NCBI GenBank assembly: GCA_945882755.1
Contig: CAMCWS010000133.1
Span: 1-20,442 of the forward strand
DNA from: Bordetella parapertussis
Lineage (GTDB): Bacteria > Pseudomonadota > Gammaproteobacteria > Burkholderiales > Burkholderiaceae_C
Reading direction: 5' to 3'
Length of the DNA stretch: 20,442 nucleotides
Positions 1 through 7,458 of this stretch are shown here, in pieces. Made by a program: the position numbers and the translations under genes. Position 1 is the stretch's first letter, and each line of letters opens with the position of its first letter. The notes under the pieces are model-generated. The model was not told the DNA's origin, made no database searches, and saw only the letters and a program-made list of their open reading frames with translations.

Positions 1-1098
1 GAAGCCTTCAACCAAGCCGCCATGGAAGCTCAGTTGCGTGTTGCCGGCCAGCCCCGCATCAGCGAAAAAGAACAAGCGCCTGAAGGTGAAATGGCATTTG
101 ACGCCATCTTCGAGGTGTACCCCGAAGTGAAGATGCAAGACTTGGCGCAGGTCACCATTGACAAACTCAAGGCGGATGTCACTGACGAAGCCATCGACAA
201 AACCGTTGAAATTTTGCGCAAACAACGCCGCACCTATGCCCAGCGTTCGCTTGACTCCGCGGCTGAGACCGACGACCGCGTGACGGTGGATTTCGAAGGC
301 AAGATCGACGGTGAGCCTTTTGATGGTGGCCGTGCCCAAGATTTCCAGTTTGCGGTGGGCGAAGGCCAGATGCTGCAAGAGTTTGAAGCTGCGGTCAAAG
401 GCATGAAGGTCGGCGAGAGCAAAACTTTCCCCTTGGCTTTCCCCCCCGATTACCAAGGCCGTGAAGTGGCCGGTAAAACCGCCGACTTCATGGTGACCTT
501 GAAAAAGCTCGAAGCCAGCCATTTGCCTGAAGTGACCGACGAATTGGCCAAGTCGCTTGGTGCAGCGGACGCCACTGTTGAAGGTTTGCGTGCAGACATC
601 CGTGGCAACTTAGAGCGTGAAGTGAAGTTCCGTTTGCTGGGCCGCAATAAACAAGCCGCATTGGACGCATTGGTTGACAACGCCGAACTGGATTTGCCCA
701 ACTCCATAGTGCAAGCTGAGCTTGACCGCATGGTGCAAGGCGCTCGTGAAGAACTGAAACAACGCGGCATCAAAGACGCTGACAAAGCGCCTATCCCCGA
801 AGATGTGTTCAAGCCGCAAGCAGAGCGCCGTGTGCGCATGGGCTTGGTGGTCTCGGAGTTGGTGCGTCAGCATGGCTTGCAAGCCACCCCAGACCAAATC
901 AAAGCCCATGTGGAAGAACTCTCTGCCAGCTATGAAAAGCCTATCGAGGTGCAGCGTTGGTATTACAGTGACAACCGCCGCATGGCCGAAGTTGAAGGCA
1001 TTGTGATAGAGCAAAACGTCACCAACTACGTCTTCTCGCTGGTCAAAGTCAATGAGAAAGCCATCACCTTTGATGAATTAATGGGACAACAAGCCTAA
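1..1098 (+). CDS. tig: Trigger factor, ribosome-associated chaperone and peptidyl-prolyl isomerase (5' truncated by window edge)
   Basis: The reading frame is open from the first base, so the start and roughly the first 80 residues (the ribosome-binding part) lie outside the window. What remains is the end of the N-terminal domain, an FKBP-type PPIase domain (from about VTVDFEGKIDGEPFDGG through VAGKTADFMVTLKKLE) and the long helical C-terminal chaperone arm, ending at TAA 1096-1098. Trigger factor binds the ribosome exit tunnel and shields nascent chains in the cytosol. It lies 18 bases upstream of clpP in the usual proteobacterial order tig-clpP-clpX-lon. The ATG at 22 is an internal methionine, not the start. 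Family assignment is certain from the FKBP motif, the arm and the context. Confidence 0.97.
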   Translation, partial: EAFNQAAMEAQLRVAGQPRISEKEQAPEGEMAFDAIFEVYPEVKMQDLAQVTIDKLKADVTDEAIDKTVEILRKQRRTYAQRSLDSAAETDDRVTVDFEGKIDGEPFDGGRAQDFQFAVGEGQMLQEFEAAVKGMKVGESKTFPLAFPPDYQGREVAGKTADFMVTLKKLEASHLPEVTDELAKSLGAADATVEGLRADIRGNLEREVKFRLLGRNKQAALDALVDNAELDLPNSIVQAELDRMVQGAREELKQRGIKDADKAPIPEDVFKPQAERRVRMGLVVSELVRQHGLQATPDQIKAHVEELSASYEKPIEVQRWYYSDNRRMAEVEGIVIEQNVTNYVFSLVKVNEKAITFDELMGQQA

Positions 1099-1116
1099 AT
1101 AGGCTGGAGAAACGCA

Positions 1117-1725
1117 ATGAGCGCATTAGACACACAAGCGCTGGGCATGGTCCCAGTTGTCATCGAGACCAGCGGTCGGGGCGAACGTGCTTACGACATT
1201 TATTCGCGTTTGTTGCGTGAGCGGGTCATTTTTTTGGTAGGTCCCGTGAACGACCATACGGCGAATTTGATCGTCGCGCAGTTGCTTTTTTTGGAGAGTG
1301 AAAATCCTGACAAGGATATTTCCCTCTACCTCAACTCACCCGGCGGCTCGGTCAGTGCAGGCATGGCGATTTACGACACCATGAACTTCATCAAGCCATC
1401 GGTCTCTACCTTGTGCATTGGCATGGCTGCCAGCATGGGTGCTTTCTTGCTCGCAGCTGGTGCCAAGGGCAAACGCTTTTCTCTGCCCAACTCCAAGGTC
1501 ATGATTCACCAACCCTTGGGCGGCACACAAGGCCAAGCCACCGAAATTGAAATTGCAGCCCGCGAAATTTTGAAAACCCGTGAGCGCTTGAACCAGTTGC
1601 TGTCCGAGAACACGGGGCAACCTTTGTCGCGCATTGAAGTCGATACCGAGCGCGATTACTACCTCACCGCAGATGAGGCCAAGGCCTATGGTTTGGTCGA
1701 TGATGTGATTGCCAAGCGGCCCTGA
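1117..1725 (+). CDS. clpP: ATP-dependent Clp protease proteolytic subunit ClpP
   Basis: 202 residues, the normal ClpP length. The serine-protease triad is visible: Ser106 in GMAASMGAF, His131 in MIHQPLGG and Asp180 in ERDYYL, with spacing equal to E. coli ClpP. The oxyanion/strand motif [11 protein letters not shown] is at 72-82. ClpP forms the double-heptamer chamber that degrades proteins unfolded by ClpX or ClpA in the cytosol. The first residues probably form a short propeptide, as in relatives. The start at 1117 is supported by GGAGA at 1106-1110, six bases upstream. The gene lies between tig (18-base gap) and clpX (44-base gap) on the same strand and may be co-transcribed with both; no terminator is seen in either gap. 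Confidence 0.99.
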   Translation: MSALDTQALGMVPVVIETSGRGERAYDIYSRLLRERVIFLVGPVNDHTANLIVAQLLFLESENPDKDISLYLNSPGGSVSAGMAIYDTMNFIKPSVSTLCIGMAASMGAFLLAAGAKGKRFSLPNSKVMIHQPLGGTQGQATEIEIAAREILKTRERLNQLLSENTGQPLSRIEVDTERDYYLTADEAKAYGLVDDVIAKRP

Positions 1726-1769
1726 TGCTTTTGAGTATCATTGGCAGATCAACCTAACGCAGAGACCGA

Positions 1770-3038
1770 ATGGCCGACAAAAAAGGTACTTCCAGCGAAA
1801 AAACGCTTTACTGCTCTTTTTGCGGCAAAAGCCAGCATGAAGTCAAAAAACTCATTGCTGGCCCCTCTGTTTTTATCTGTGATGAATGCATCGATTTGTG
1901 CAATGACATCATTCGCGATGAGTTGCCGCCTGAGGCTGCGACCATCCGCGAAGGGCGGGGCGATTTGCCCAGTCCCTTGGATATCAAAAACAACCTCGAC
2001 AACTATGTGATCGGCCAAGAACCGGCCAAGCGTGCCTTGGCTGTGGCGGTTTACAACCACTACAAGCGCCTTCAGCACAAAGAAACTGCCAAAAAAGACG
2101 AGGTCGAATTGACCAAGTCCAACATTTTGCTGATTGGTCCAACAGGTTCTGGCAAAACCTTGCTGGCGCAAACCTTGGCCCGTATGCTCAATGTGCCTTT
2201 CGTCATGTCTGACGCCACCACCTTGACCGAAGCCGGTTATGTGGGCGAAGACGTGGAGAACATCATCCAAAAGCTGCTGCAAAACTGCAATTACGACGTT
2301 GAACGGGCGCAGCGCGGTATTGTTTACATCGATGAAATAGACAAAATTTCCCGCAAATCTGATAACCCCTCCATCACCCGCGACGTGTCCGGCGAGGGCG
2401 TGCAGCAGGCTTTGCTCAAACTTATTGAGGGCACCATGGCGAGCGTTCCACCCCAAGGTGGTCGCAAACACCCCAACCAAGATTTCCTGCAGGTGGACAC
2501 CACCAATATCTTGTTCATTTGTGGCGGGGCTTTTGCTGGCTTGGAAAAAGTCATTGAAAACCGCACAGAGCGCTCTGGCATTGGCTTTAGCGCTGTGGTC
2601 AAGACTAAAGAAGAACGCAGTCTGTCCGATATGTTTGGACAGGTTGAGCCCGAGGATTTGATCAAATTTGGCCTGATCCCCGAGCTTGTAGGGCGTTTGC
2701 CTGTGGTGGCCACCCTCAGTGAACTCACTGAAGATGCACTCATGCAAATTCTCACGGAACCCAAAAATGCGCTGGTCAAGCAATACAACAAACTGTTTGG
2801 CATGGAAGGCGTTGAACTGGAGATACGACCCTCCGCACTCAAAGCGATTGCCAAAAAAGCCTTGGCCCGTAAAACCGGCGCACGTGGATTGCGTTCTATC
2901 CTTGAACAATCGCTGATTGACACCATGTTTGAATTGCCCAACAGCACCAATGTTGAGAAAGTGGTTGTAGAGGAATCTACGATCGAAGAAAACAAACCTC
3001 CTTTATTGGTCTACCGCGAGGCAGCCAAAAAGGCCTGA
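1770..3038 (+). CDS. clpX: ATP-dependent Clp protease ATP-binding subunit ClpX
   Basis: 422 residues, typical ClpX. An N-terminal C4 zinc-binding domain (Cys15, Cys18, Cys37, Cys40) is followed by the AAA+ module: Walker A GPTGSGKT at 123-130, pore-1 loop GYVG at 156-159, Walker B IVYIDEID at 184-191, RKH loop at 232-234, the ClpP-docking loop IGF at 271-273, and the sensor-2 region [10 protein letters not shown] near the C-terminus. ClpX recognises degrons such as SsrA tails, unfolds substrates with ATP and threads them into ClpP. It follows clpP by 44 bases. The start at 1770 gives the family N-terminus; only a weak AGAG lies upstream. A terminator-like hairpin follows at 3046-3069. Confidence 0.99.
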   Translation: MADKKGTSSEKTLYCSFCGKSQHEVKKLIAGPSVFICDECIDLCNDIIRDELPPEAATIREGRGDLPSPLDIKNNLDNYVIGQEPAKRALAVAVYNHYKRLQHKETAKKDEVELTKSNILLIGPTGSGKTLLAQTLARMLNVPFVMSDATTLTEAGYVGEDVENIIQKLLQNCNYDVERAQRGIVYIDEIDKISRKSDNPSITRDVSGEGVQQALLKLIEGTMASVPPQGGRKHPNQDFLQVDTTNILFICGGAFAGLEKVIENRTERSGIGFSAVVKTKEERSLSDMFGQVEPEDLIKFGLIPELVGRLPVVATLSELTEDALMQILTEPKNALVKQYNKLFGMEGVELEIRPSALKAIAKKALARKTGARGLRSILEQSLIDTMFELPNSTNVEKVVVEESTIEENKPPLLVYREAAKKA

Positions 3039-3045
3039 ATTTCCC

Positions 3046-3069
3046 GCTGACCCTAGGGTTGGCTTTTTT
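3046..3069 (+). terminator. Hairpin plus T6 between clpX and lon, possible terminator or attenuator
   Basis: GCTGACCCTAGGGTTGGC (3046-3063) folds into a 7-bp stem, including two G-T pairs, around CTAG, and is followed at once by TTTTTT (3064-3069). The form is that of a Rho-independent terminator. It begins 7 bases after the clpX stop and ends 19 bases before the lon ATG, so it could end tig-clpP-clpX transcripts or attenuate read-through into lon. The stem is moderate in strength because of the wobble pairs. Confidence 0.6.
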
Positions 3070-3088
3070 CCAGATTGGAAGTTTGACC

Positions 3089-5506
3089 ATGTCAGGACAA
3101 ACCCCTTTACCCGCCACAGCCATTGACCTGCCCTTGTTGCCTTTGCGCGATGTGGTGGTGTTTCCGCACATGGTCATCCCGTTGTTTGTGGGTCGACCCA
3201 AGAGCATCAAAGCGCTGGAAATTGCCATGGCGGCAGACCGCAGCATTATGTTGGTCGCCCAAAAAGCGGCTGCCAAAGACGAGCCCTTGGTCACCGATAT
3301 GTTCGAGGTGGGCTGCGTGTCCACCATCTTGCAAATGCTCAAATTACCCGATGGCACCGTCAAAGTGCTGGTCGAAGGCCAGCAACGCGCCATGGTCAAC
3401 CGCATTGAAGATGGCGAGACTCACTTTATTTGCACCTTGACGCCTGTGTTGCCCGCCGAAGTGGGTGACCAAGACACCGAGATCGAGGCCTTGCGTCGCG
3501 CTGTGATGCAGCAGTTTGACCAGTACGTCAAACTGAACAAAAAAATCCCGCCAGAAATTCTCACCTCTATCTCTAGCATTGACGATGCCGGCCGCTTGGC
3601 TGACACGATTGCAGCACACCTGCCTTTGAAGCTTGAGAACAAACAAGCGGTGCTGGATTTGCCGCAAATTAAAGAACGCTTAGAAAACCTCTACACCCAA
3701 CTTGAACGTGAAGTGGACATTTTGAACGTCGACAAGCGCATTCGTGGCCGTGTCAAACGTCAGATGGAGAAAAACCAACGCGATTTCTATTTGAACGAGC
3801 AGGTCAAGGCTATTCAAAAAGAACTGGGCGAAGGTGAAGAGGGCGCTGACATTGAAGAGATCGAGAAAAAGATCAAGGCTGCTCGCATGTCCACCGAGGC
3901 TCGCAAAAAAGCCGACAGCGAACTGAAAAAACTCAAACTCATGTCACCCATGTCGGCCGAGGCCACCGTGGTGCGCAATTACATCGACGTGTTGGTCGGT
4001 TTGCCTTGGAGCAAACGCACCAAGATCAAGCACGACTTGATGAACGCCGAGGCGGTTCTTAACGAAGACCACTACGGTCTTGAAAAAGTCAAAGACCGCA
4101 TCTTGGAATATTTGGCGGTTCAGCAACGTGTGGACAAGGTCAAAGCGCCTATCTTGTGTTTGGTAGGCCCGCCTGGCGTGGGTAAAACCTCTTTGGGTCA
4201 ATCCATTGCCAAGGCCACAGGACGCAAATATGTGCGTATGGCCTTGGGCGGTATGCGGGACGAGGCTGAAATCCGCGGTCATCGCCGTACCTACATCGGC
4301 GCTTTGCCCGGCAAGGTATTGCAAAACCTCTCTAAGGTGAATACCCGCAATCCTTTGTTCTTGTTGGACGAGATCGATAAACTGGGTTCCGACTTCCGCG
4401 GCGACCCCTCCAGTGCCTTGCTTGAGGTTCTTGACCCCGAACAAAACAACACTTTCAACGACCACTATGTGGAAGTGGACTTCGATTTGAGCGACGTGAT
4501 GTTTGTCGCTACATCCAACTCGATGAACATCCCACCTGCGTTGTTAGACCGCATGGAAGTGATTCGCTTGTCCGGCTATACAGAGGACGAAAAAATCAAT
4601 ATTGCTTCTCGCTACCTGATCCCCAAGCAGTTGAAAAACAACGGCATCAAGGAAGAAGAGCTGCGCATTGAAGAGTCTGCGGTACGCGATATTGTTCGCT
4701 ACTACACACGTGAAGCCGGTGTGCGTTCTTTAGAGCGTGAGATTTCCAAGATTTGCCGCAAGGTGGTTAAAGCCCTGTTGCTCAAAACCATGCAACCCAT
4801 GGTGGTGGTGAACGAAGACAACTTGAATGACTTCTTGAGCGTTCGCAAGTACACCTATGGCCGTGCTGAAAAAGAAAACCAAGTCGGTCAAGTGGTGGGT
4901 TTGGCGTGGACCGAAGTCGGCGGCGATTTGCTCACCATCGAAGCAGCCATCATTCCTGGCAAAGGCAACATCACCCGCACCGGTTCTTTGGGCGATGTGA
5001 TGAAAGAGTCTGTCGAGGCAGCTCGTACCGTGGTGCGCAGTCGCTCGGCGAGTTTGGGTATTCGCAGTGATGTGTTCGAGAAGTCCGACATTCACGTCCA
5101 CGTGCCCGACGGTGCTACACCCAAAGATGGCCCCAGTGCAGGTGCTGCTATTACCTTGTCCATCGTGTCTGCGCTCACAGGCATCCCTGTGCGAAGCGAT
5201 GTGGCGATGACGGGTGAAATCACCTTGCGTGGTGAAGTGACTGAGATTGGCGGCTTGAAGGAAAAATTGCTGGCTGCTTTGCGCGGCGGCATCAAAACCG
5301 TCTTGATTCCTGAGCAAAACGTCAAAGATTTGCAGGAAATTCCTGACAACGTCAAAGCCAATCTGGAGATCATTCCGGTTCGCTGGATTGACAAGGTGCT
5401 TGAAGTTGCCTTGGAACGCATCCCGACGCCCTTGCCTTTGGATGAGCCCGAAGTCGTTGCTGCAACACCTGCCGCTGAAGTGGCGACAGTTGCTGTTAAA
5501 CATTAA
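3089..5506 (+). CDS. lon: ATP-dependent protease Lon (LonA type)
   Basis: 805 residues from the ATG at 3089, chosen because GGAAG at 3077-3081 is well placed and the product begins with the usual short tail before PLLPLRDVVVFP. An in-frame TTG at 3059 would add ten residues but lies inside the hairpin upstream. Domains in order: N-terminal LAN substrate-binding domain (about 12-210), coiled-coil/helical segment, AAA+ domain with Walker A GPPGVGKT at 360-367 and Walker B FLLDEID at 424-430, and C-terminal protease domain with the Ser-Lys dyad, Ser683 in PKDGPSAGA and Lys726 in GGLKEK, spaced as in E. coli. Lon degrades misfolded and regulatory proteins. A short Ala/Val-rich tail ends the protein. 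The upstream hairpin suggests regulation separate from clpX. Confidence 0.98.
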   Translation: MSGQTPLPATAIDLPLLPLRDVVVFPHMVIPLFVGRPKSIKALEIAMAADRSIMLVAQKAAAKDEPLVTDMFEVGCVSTILQMLKLPDGTVKVLVEGQQRAMVNRIEDGETHFICTLTPVLPAEVGDQDTEIEALRRAVMQQFDQYVKLNKKIPPEILTSISSIDDAGRLADTIAAHLPLKLENKQAVLDLPQIKERLENLYTQLEREVDILNVDKRIRGRVKRQMEKNQRDFYLNEQVKAIQKELGEGEEGADIEEIEKKIKAARMSTEARKKADSELKKLKLMSPMSAEATVVRNYIDVLVGLPWSKRTKIKHDLMNAEAVLNEDHYGLEKVKDRILEYLAVQQRVDKVKAPILCLVGPPGVGKTSLGQSIAKATGRKYVRMALGGMRDEAEIRGHRRTYIGALPGKVLQNLSKVNTRNPLFLLDEIDKLGSDFRGDPSSALLEVLDPEQNNTFNDHYVEVDFDLSDVMFVATSNSMNIPPALLDRMEVIRLSGYTEDEKINIASRYLIPKQLKNNGIKEEELRIEESAVRDIVRYYTREAGVRSLEREISKICRKVVKALLLKTMQPMVVVNEDNLNDFLSVRKYTYGRAEKENQVGQVVGLAWTEVGGDLLTIEAAIIPGKGNITRTGSLGDVMKESVEAARTVVRSRSASLGIRSDVFEKSDIHVHVPDGATPKDGPSAGAAITLSIVSALTGIPVRSDVAMTGEITLRGEVTEIGGLKEKLLAALRGGIKTVLIPEQNVKDLQEIPDNVKANLEIIPVRWIDKVLEVALERIPTPLPLDEPEVVAATPAAEVATVAVKH

Positions 5507-5518
5507 GCGTGGCGGCGT

Positions 5519-5535
5519 AAAAATGGCGCATTTTT
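5519..5535 (+). terminator. Palindrome after lon, weak terminator overlapping the tRNA promoter region
   Basis: AAAAATG-GCG-CATTTTT is a perfect 7-bp inverted repeat with a 3-base loop, 12 bases after the lon stop, ending in five T. The stem is AT-rich, so termination would be weak. It ends 4 bases before the -10 box of the tRNA-Gly promoter and covers the place where the -35 box should be. Confidence 0.35.
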
Positions 5536-5539
5536 CCGC

Positions 5540-5545
5540 TATACT
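5540..5545 (+). promoter_or_regulatory. Predicted -10 box (TATACT) of the tRNA-Gly promoter
   Basis: TATACT matches five of six bases of the sigma-70 -10 consensus and lies 11 bases before the mature tRNA-Gly 5' end, placing transcription start near 5552. It is followed by TTGCGCC, a G+C-rich discriminator of the kind found at stringently controlled stable-RNA promoters. No good -35 box is visible at the expected place (about 5517-5522), which lies in the palindrome AAAAATGGCGCATTTTT. Confidence 0.5.
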
Positions 5546-5556
5546 TTGCGCCTCAT

Positions 5557-5632
5557 GCGGGAATAGCTCAGTTGGTAGAGCGCAACCTTGCCAAGGTTGA
5601 GGTCGCGAGTTCGAGCCTCGTTTCCCGCTCCA
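5557..5632 (+). tRNA. tRNA-Gly (anticodon GCC)
   Basis: A full cloverleaf of 76 bases with encoded CCA. Acceptor stem GCGGGAA pairs with TTCCCGC; the D arm is GCTC-AGTTGGTA-GAGC; the anticodon loop is TTGCCAA with anticodon GCC; the T arm contains GTTCGAGCC-like sequence; the 3' end is TCCA. It reads glycine codons GGC and GGU. It follows lon by 50 bases and has its own predicted -10 box. An intrinsic terminator starts 11 bases downstream. Confidence 0.97.
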
Positions 5633-5643
5633 TGTATGAAAAA

Positions 5644-5668
5644 GGGAAGCCTAAAGCTTCCCTTTTTT
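5644..5668 (+). terminator. Strong intrinsic terminator between tRNA-Gly and tRNA-Cys, probably bidirectional
   Basis: GGGAAGC-CTAAA-GCTTCCC is a perfect 7-bp stem with a 5-base loop, followed by TTTTTT (5663-5668). On the left it is preceded by AAAAA (5639-5643), so the same hairpin also has a T-run when read on the minus strand. It can end the tRNA-Gly transcript, and on the minus strand the transcript of the gene at 5766-6236 after it has passed antisense through tRNA-Cys. Only 10 bases separate the T-run from tRNA-Cys. Confidence 0.85.
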
Positions 5669-5678
5669 CTCTGTACAC

Positions 5679-5752
5679 GGCGCGATAGCAAAGCGGTTAT
5701 GCACCGGATTGCAAATCCGTGTAGGTCGGTTCGACTCCGGCTCGCGCCTCCA
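5679..5752 (+). tRNA. tRNA-Cys (anticodon GCA)
   Basis: A 74-base cloverleaf with encoded CCA. Acceptor GGCGCGA pairs with TCGCGCC; the anticodon arm is CCGGA-TTGCAAA-TCCGT, giving anticodon GCA; the T arm holds GGTTCGACTCC; the 3' end is TCCA. It reads UGC and UGU. It sits just after the terminator of tRNA-Gly on the same strand, with no room for a separate promoter between them, so it must be served by read-through or by a promoter overlapping tRNA-Gly or the hairpin. A convergent gene of unknown function ends 13 bases after it. Confidence 0.97.
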
Positions 5753-5765
5753 TTATTTCCAGTTT

Positions 5766-6236
5766 TTACTTTACAAAGCCTTTAACCTTGGGCATCAGAT
5801 TCAAATAAGACTTAAGCGGCAATGTAGGGCTGGAAATACCAGATACATAGGATATGAAGCCGCTCCACTCCCCGTCATTGCAGGTAATAGCTCTGATACG
5901 CAAATCTAAGTTGTCACCATATTCCTGCAAAATAGGAGCAACACCCTTTCGCAAGGTAACTTCATAATCGCCCAATATTTCAGCCTCGAGCCCAGAGCCA
6001 TCAGGCGTGGCTAAAACATTCATGAATGAATCTTTTTTTCCGTTTTTTTGATTGAATATAAATACTATTTCACGCCCATCGTTAACCATCACGACTTCTA
6101 CGCCAAGCGTGTCAGGATGGGTTTTTGAAAAAATATCTGATAGCTTGGAGCCGTGATTCTCGTAAGTTTTTGTATTTTGGGAATACAGAGAACCGGTGAC
6201 AATCTTGTTTGAAAAATTAACGATAAGTTTGTTCAT
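5766..6236 (-). CDS. Hypothetical protein, 156 aa, unrecognised
   Basis: A complete reading frame from ATG (6234-6236, complement) to TAA. I do not recognise the family. The product (MNKLIVNFSNKIVTG... to ...LMPKVKGFVK) has no signal peptide, no clear membrane segment and a mix of beta-rich and polar stretches; a soluble cytoplasmic alpha/beta or beta protein is likely. The region looks richer in A+T than lon next to it. There is no clear Shine-Dalgarno sequence upstream. It is divergent from the acidic-protein gene at 6269 with only 32 bases between the starts, and its 3' end nearly touches tRNA-Cys. The arrangement fits a small acquired insertion beside a tRNA gene, which is inference. Confidence 0.7.
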   Translation of the reverse strand: MNKLIVNFSNKIVTGSLYSQNTKTYENHGSKLSDIFSKTHPDTLGVEVVMVNDGREIVFIFNQKNGKKDSFMNVLATPDGSGLEAEILGDYEVTLRKGVAPILQEYGDNLDLRIRAITCNDGEWSGFISYVSGISSPTLPLKSYLNLMPKVKGFVK

Positions 6237-6268
6237 GCTGACTAATTAACTTTTGAAGAAGGATTTCT

Positions 6269-6619
6269 ATGATGTTCTCAGAATTAATCGACAAAGTCAT
6301 TGACGACTATAAAGCCGATCCAAGAAACAAAATCTTCATTGAAGAAAATGTTCTTTTGTCTGCTGCAATCGAAGAGACCGGTAACCCTGTCACAGTTGAC
6401 CAATTACGTTCGGTGATTAGCCACTTTTTATCTGGCGAGATGGATGGCGACGATTATTCAATTTACGATGGTGCCATCTATGCTTGTGCGGTGGCAGCTA
6501 ACAACTGCTTTGGAGACCCGGTAGCCAATGAAGATGATGATGACTACAGTGTTGACTATGAACTAAATTGGATTGAAAACAGTGATGGGTCTTTTAGCGC
6601 TGAGATTCGCCCAGCTTAA
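6269..6619 (+). CDS. Hypothetical highly acidic small protein, 116 aa
   Basis: Reads from ATG 6269 (or ATG 6272) to TAA, with a strong ribosome site GAAGAAGGA at 6255-6263, better placed for the second ATG. By my count the product has 26 Asp/Glu against 6 Lys/Arg, including the run EDDDDY near residue 90. It starts with a helical segment (MFSELIDKVIDDYKADP) and contains two Cys. No membrane segment or signal peptide is seen. I do not recognise the family; a partner, inhibitor or immunity protein are possibilities only. It is divergent from the gene at 5766-6236 and convergent with the RraA-like gene. Confidence 0.75.
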   Translation: MMFSELIDKVIDDYKADPRNKIFIEENVLLSAAIEETGNPVTVDQLRSVISHFLSGEMDGDDYSIYDGAIYACAVAANNCFGDPVANEDDDDYSVDYELNWIENSDGSFSAEIRPA

Positions 6620-6658
6620 GTCAGGGGTGCCAGATGGGCATTTGTTGGGACCTTTGTA

Positions 6659-6677
6659 AACCGCGTCAATAGCGGTT
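6659..6677 (-). terminator. Inverted repeat at the end of the RraA-like gene, weak terminator candidate
   Basis: AACCGC-GTCAATA-GCGGTT is a perfect 6-bp stem with a 7-base loop that includes the stop codon of the RraA-like gene. Read on the minus strand it is followed by TACAAAGG, not a real T-run, so termination would be weak or Rho-assisted. Confidence 0.25.
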
Positions 6678-7391
6678 GTAGATTTCCAGCGCTTTCAGCA
6701 TAGATTTTTCTTTTTCGATGATGGGAATCATTTTGGATTCTTTGTCATCGTATTGCTTGAGCAGGGCAATGATTTTCTCTGCGTGGCTCGCAGGCACCAC
6801 CACCACGCCATCTGAGTCGCCCACGATGTAGTCGCCTGGGTTGACCATCACATCGCCACATTTCACAGGAACTTGTTTTTCGGCACCCACCATTCTGCCC
6901 ACTGAGGTGGCGGGTGTGATGCGACGCGACCACACGGGGAAACCCATGCGCTTCAATTCCGCCACATCACGCACCGAGCCATCAATGACGGCACCTGCCA
7001 ATTTGCGTACTTTGGCGGTGGTGCCCATCAAATTACCCATGGCGGCAATGTCGATACCGTCTTGCATCACATACACCAGCACAGAACCTTCCGGCGCTTG
7101 ATCCAAAATTTCTAAAGCAGTGTTGGGGTATTTGCGTGTGTCGTTTTTGAGCACTGGACGCAGCACCGCAGTGACGGCTCTGCCAACGACCCGTGCCTCG
7201 AAGATGGGTTTCATATCAGCAGACATCCAACCTCTGGCACCCGTGGCTTCTTCGATGGCGTCTGCAATATTGCCAGTGCTGTTTTCTGGCAATGAAAGTG
7301 CTTTGATGATGTCTGCTTCAGACATGGCTGCAAATACAGGTGTCCAGTTAAGGCACAAGACCAAGCTGCAAAGTTGGAAAAAACGTTTCAT
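6666..7391 (-). CDS. RraA-fold (HMG aldolase/demethylmenaquinone methyltransferase-like) protein with signal peptide
   Basis: 241 residues from ATG 7389-7391 (complement), supported by GGGAGA about 9 bases upstream; a longer TTG start is unlikely. The N-terminus MKRFFQLCSLVLCLNWTPVFAA looks like a Sec signal peptide, so the mature protein is probably periplasmic. The rest is an RraA-like swapped beta-barrel domain: GNLMGTTAKVRKLAGAVIDG at 119-138, Arg141-Asp142 followed by Glu145 (the R-D-x2-E/D part of the family's aldolase motif) and GDSDGVVVVP at 191-200. Cytosolic relatives are divalent-metal aldolases for 4-hydroxy-4-methyl-2-oxoglutarate or oxaloacetate, or RNase E inhibitors; the substrate here cannot be read from sequence. 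No pathway genes flank it. Confidence 0.85.
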   Translation of the reverse strand: MKRFFQLCSLVLCLNWTPVFAAMSEADIIKALSLPENSTGNIADAIEEATGARGWMSADMKPIFEARVVGRAVTAVLRPVLKNDTRKYPNTALEILDQAPEGSVLVYVMQDGIDIAAMGNLMGTTAKVRKLAGAVIDGSVRDVAELKRMGFPVWSRRITPATSVGRMVGAEKQVPVKCGDVMVNPGDYIVGDSDGVVVVPASHAEKIIALLKQYDDKESKMIPIIEKEKSMLKALEIYNRY

Positions 7392-7458
7392 GCGCGATGT
7401 CTCCCTGTACGAGTTTTGAATCCAAGTTTGATGGTACAAGATTTGCTAATTCAGACCT

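Noticed and set aside
1749..2909. Long open frame on the minus strand (386 codons) opposite clpX
   Set aside because: It lies wholly antisense to the well-supported clpX, has no family motifs, and follows from codon bias in the real gene.
4730..5503. Long open frame on the minus strand (257 codons) opposite lon
   Set aside because: Antisense shadow of lon; His- and Gln-rich low-complexity product with no known motif.
5588..5909. Short open frames running through the tRNA genes
   Set aside because: They cross tRNA-Gly and tRNA-Cys and the terminator, and overlap the better-supported minus-strand gene.
5679..6665. Integrative element with direct repeats of the tRNA-Cys 3' end
   Set aside because: No copy of the tRNA-Cys 3' end was found downstream and there is no integrase, so only a loose insertion is suggested.
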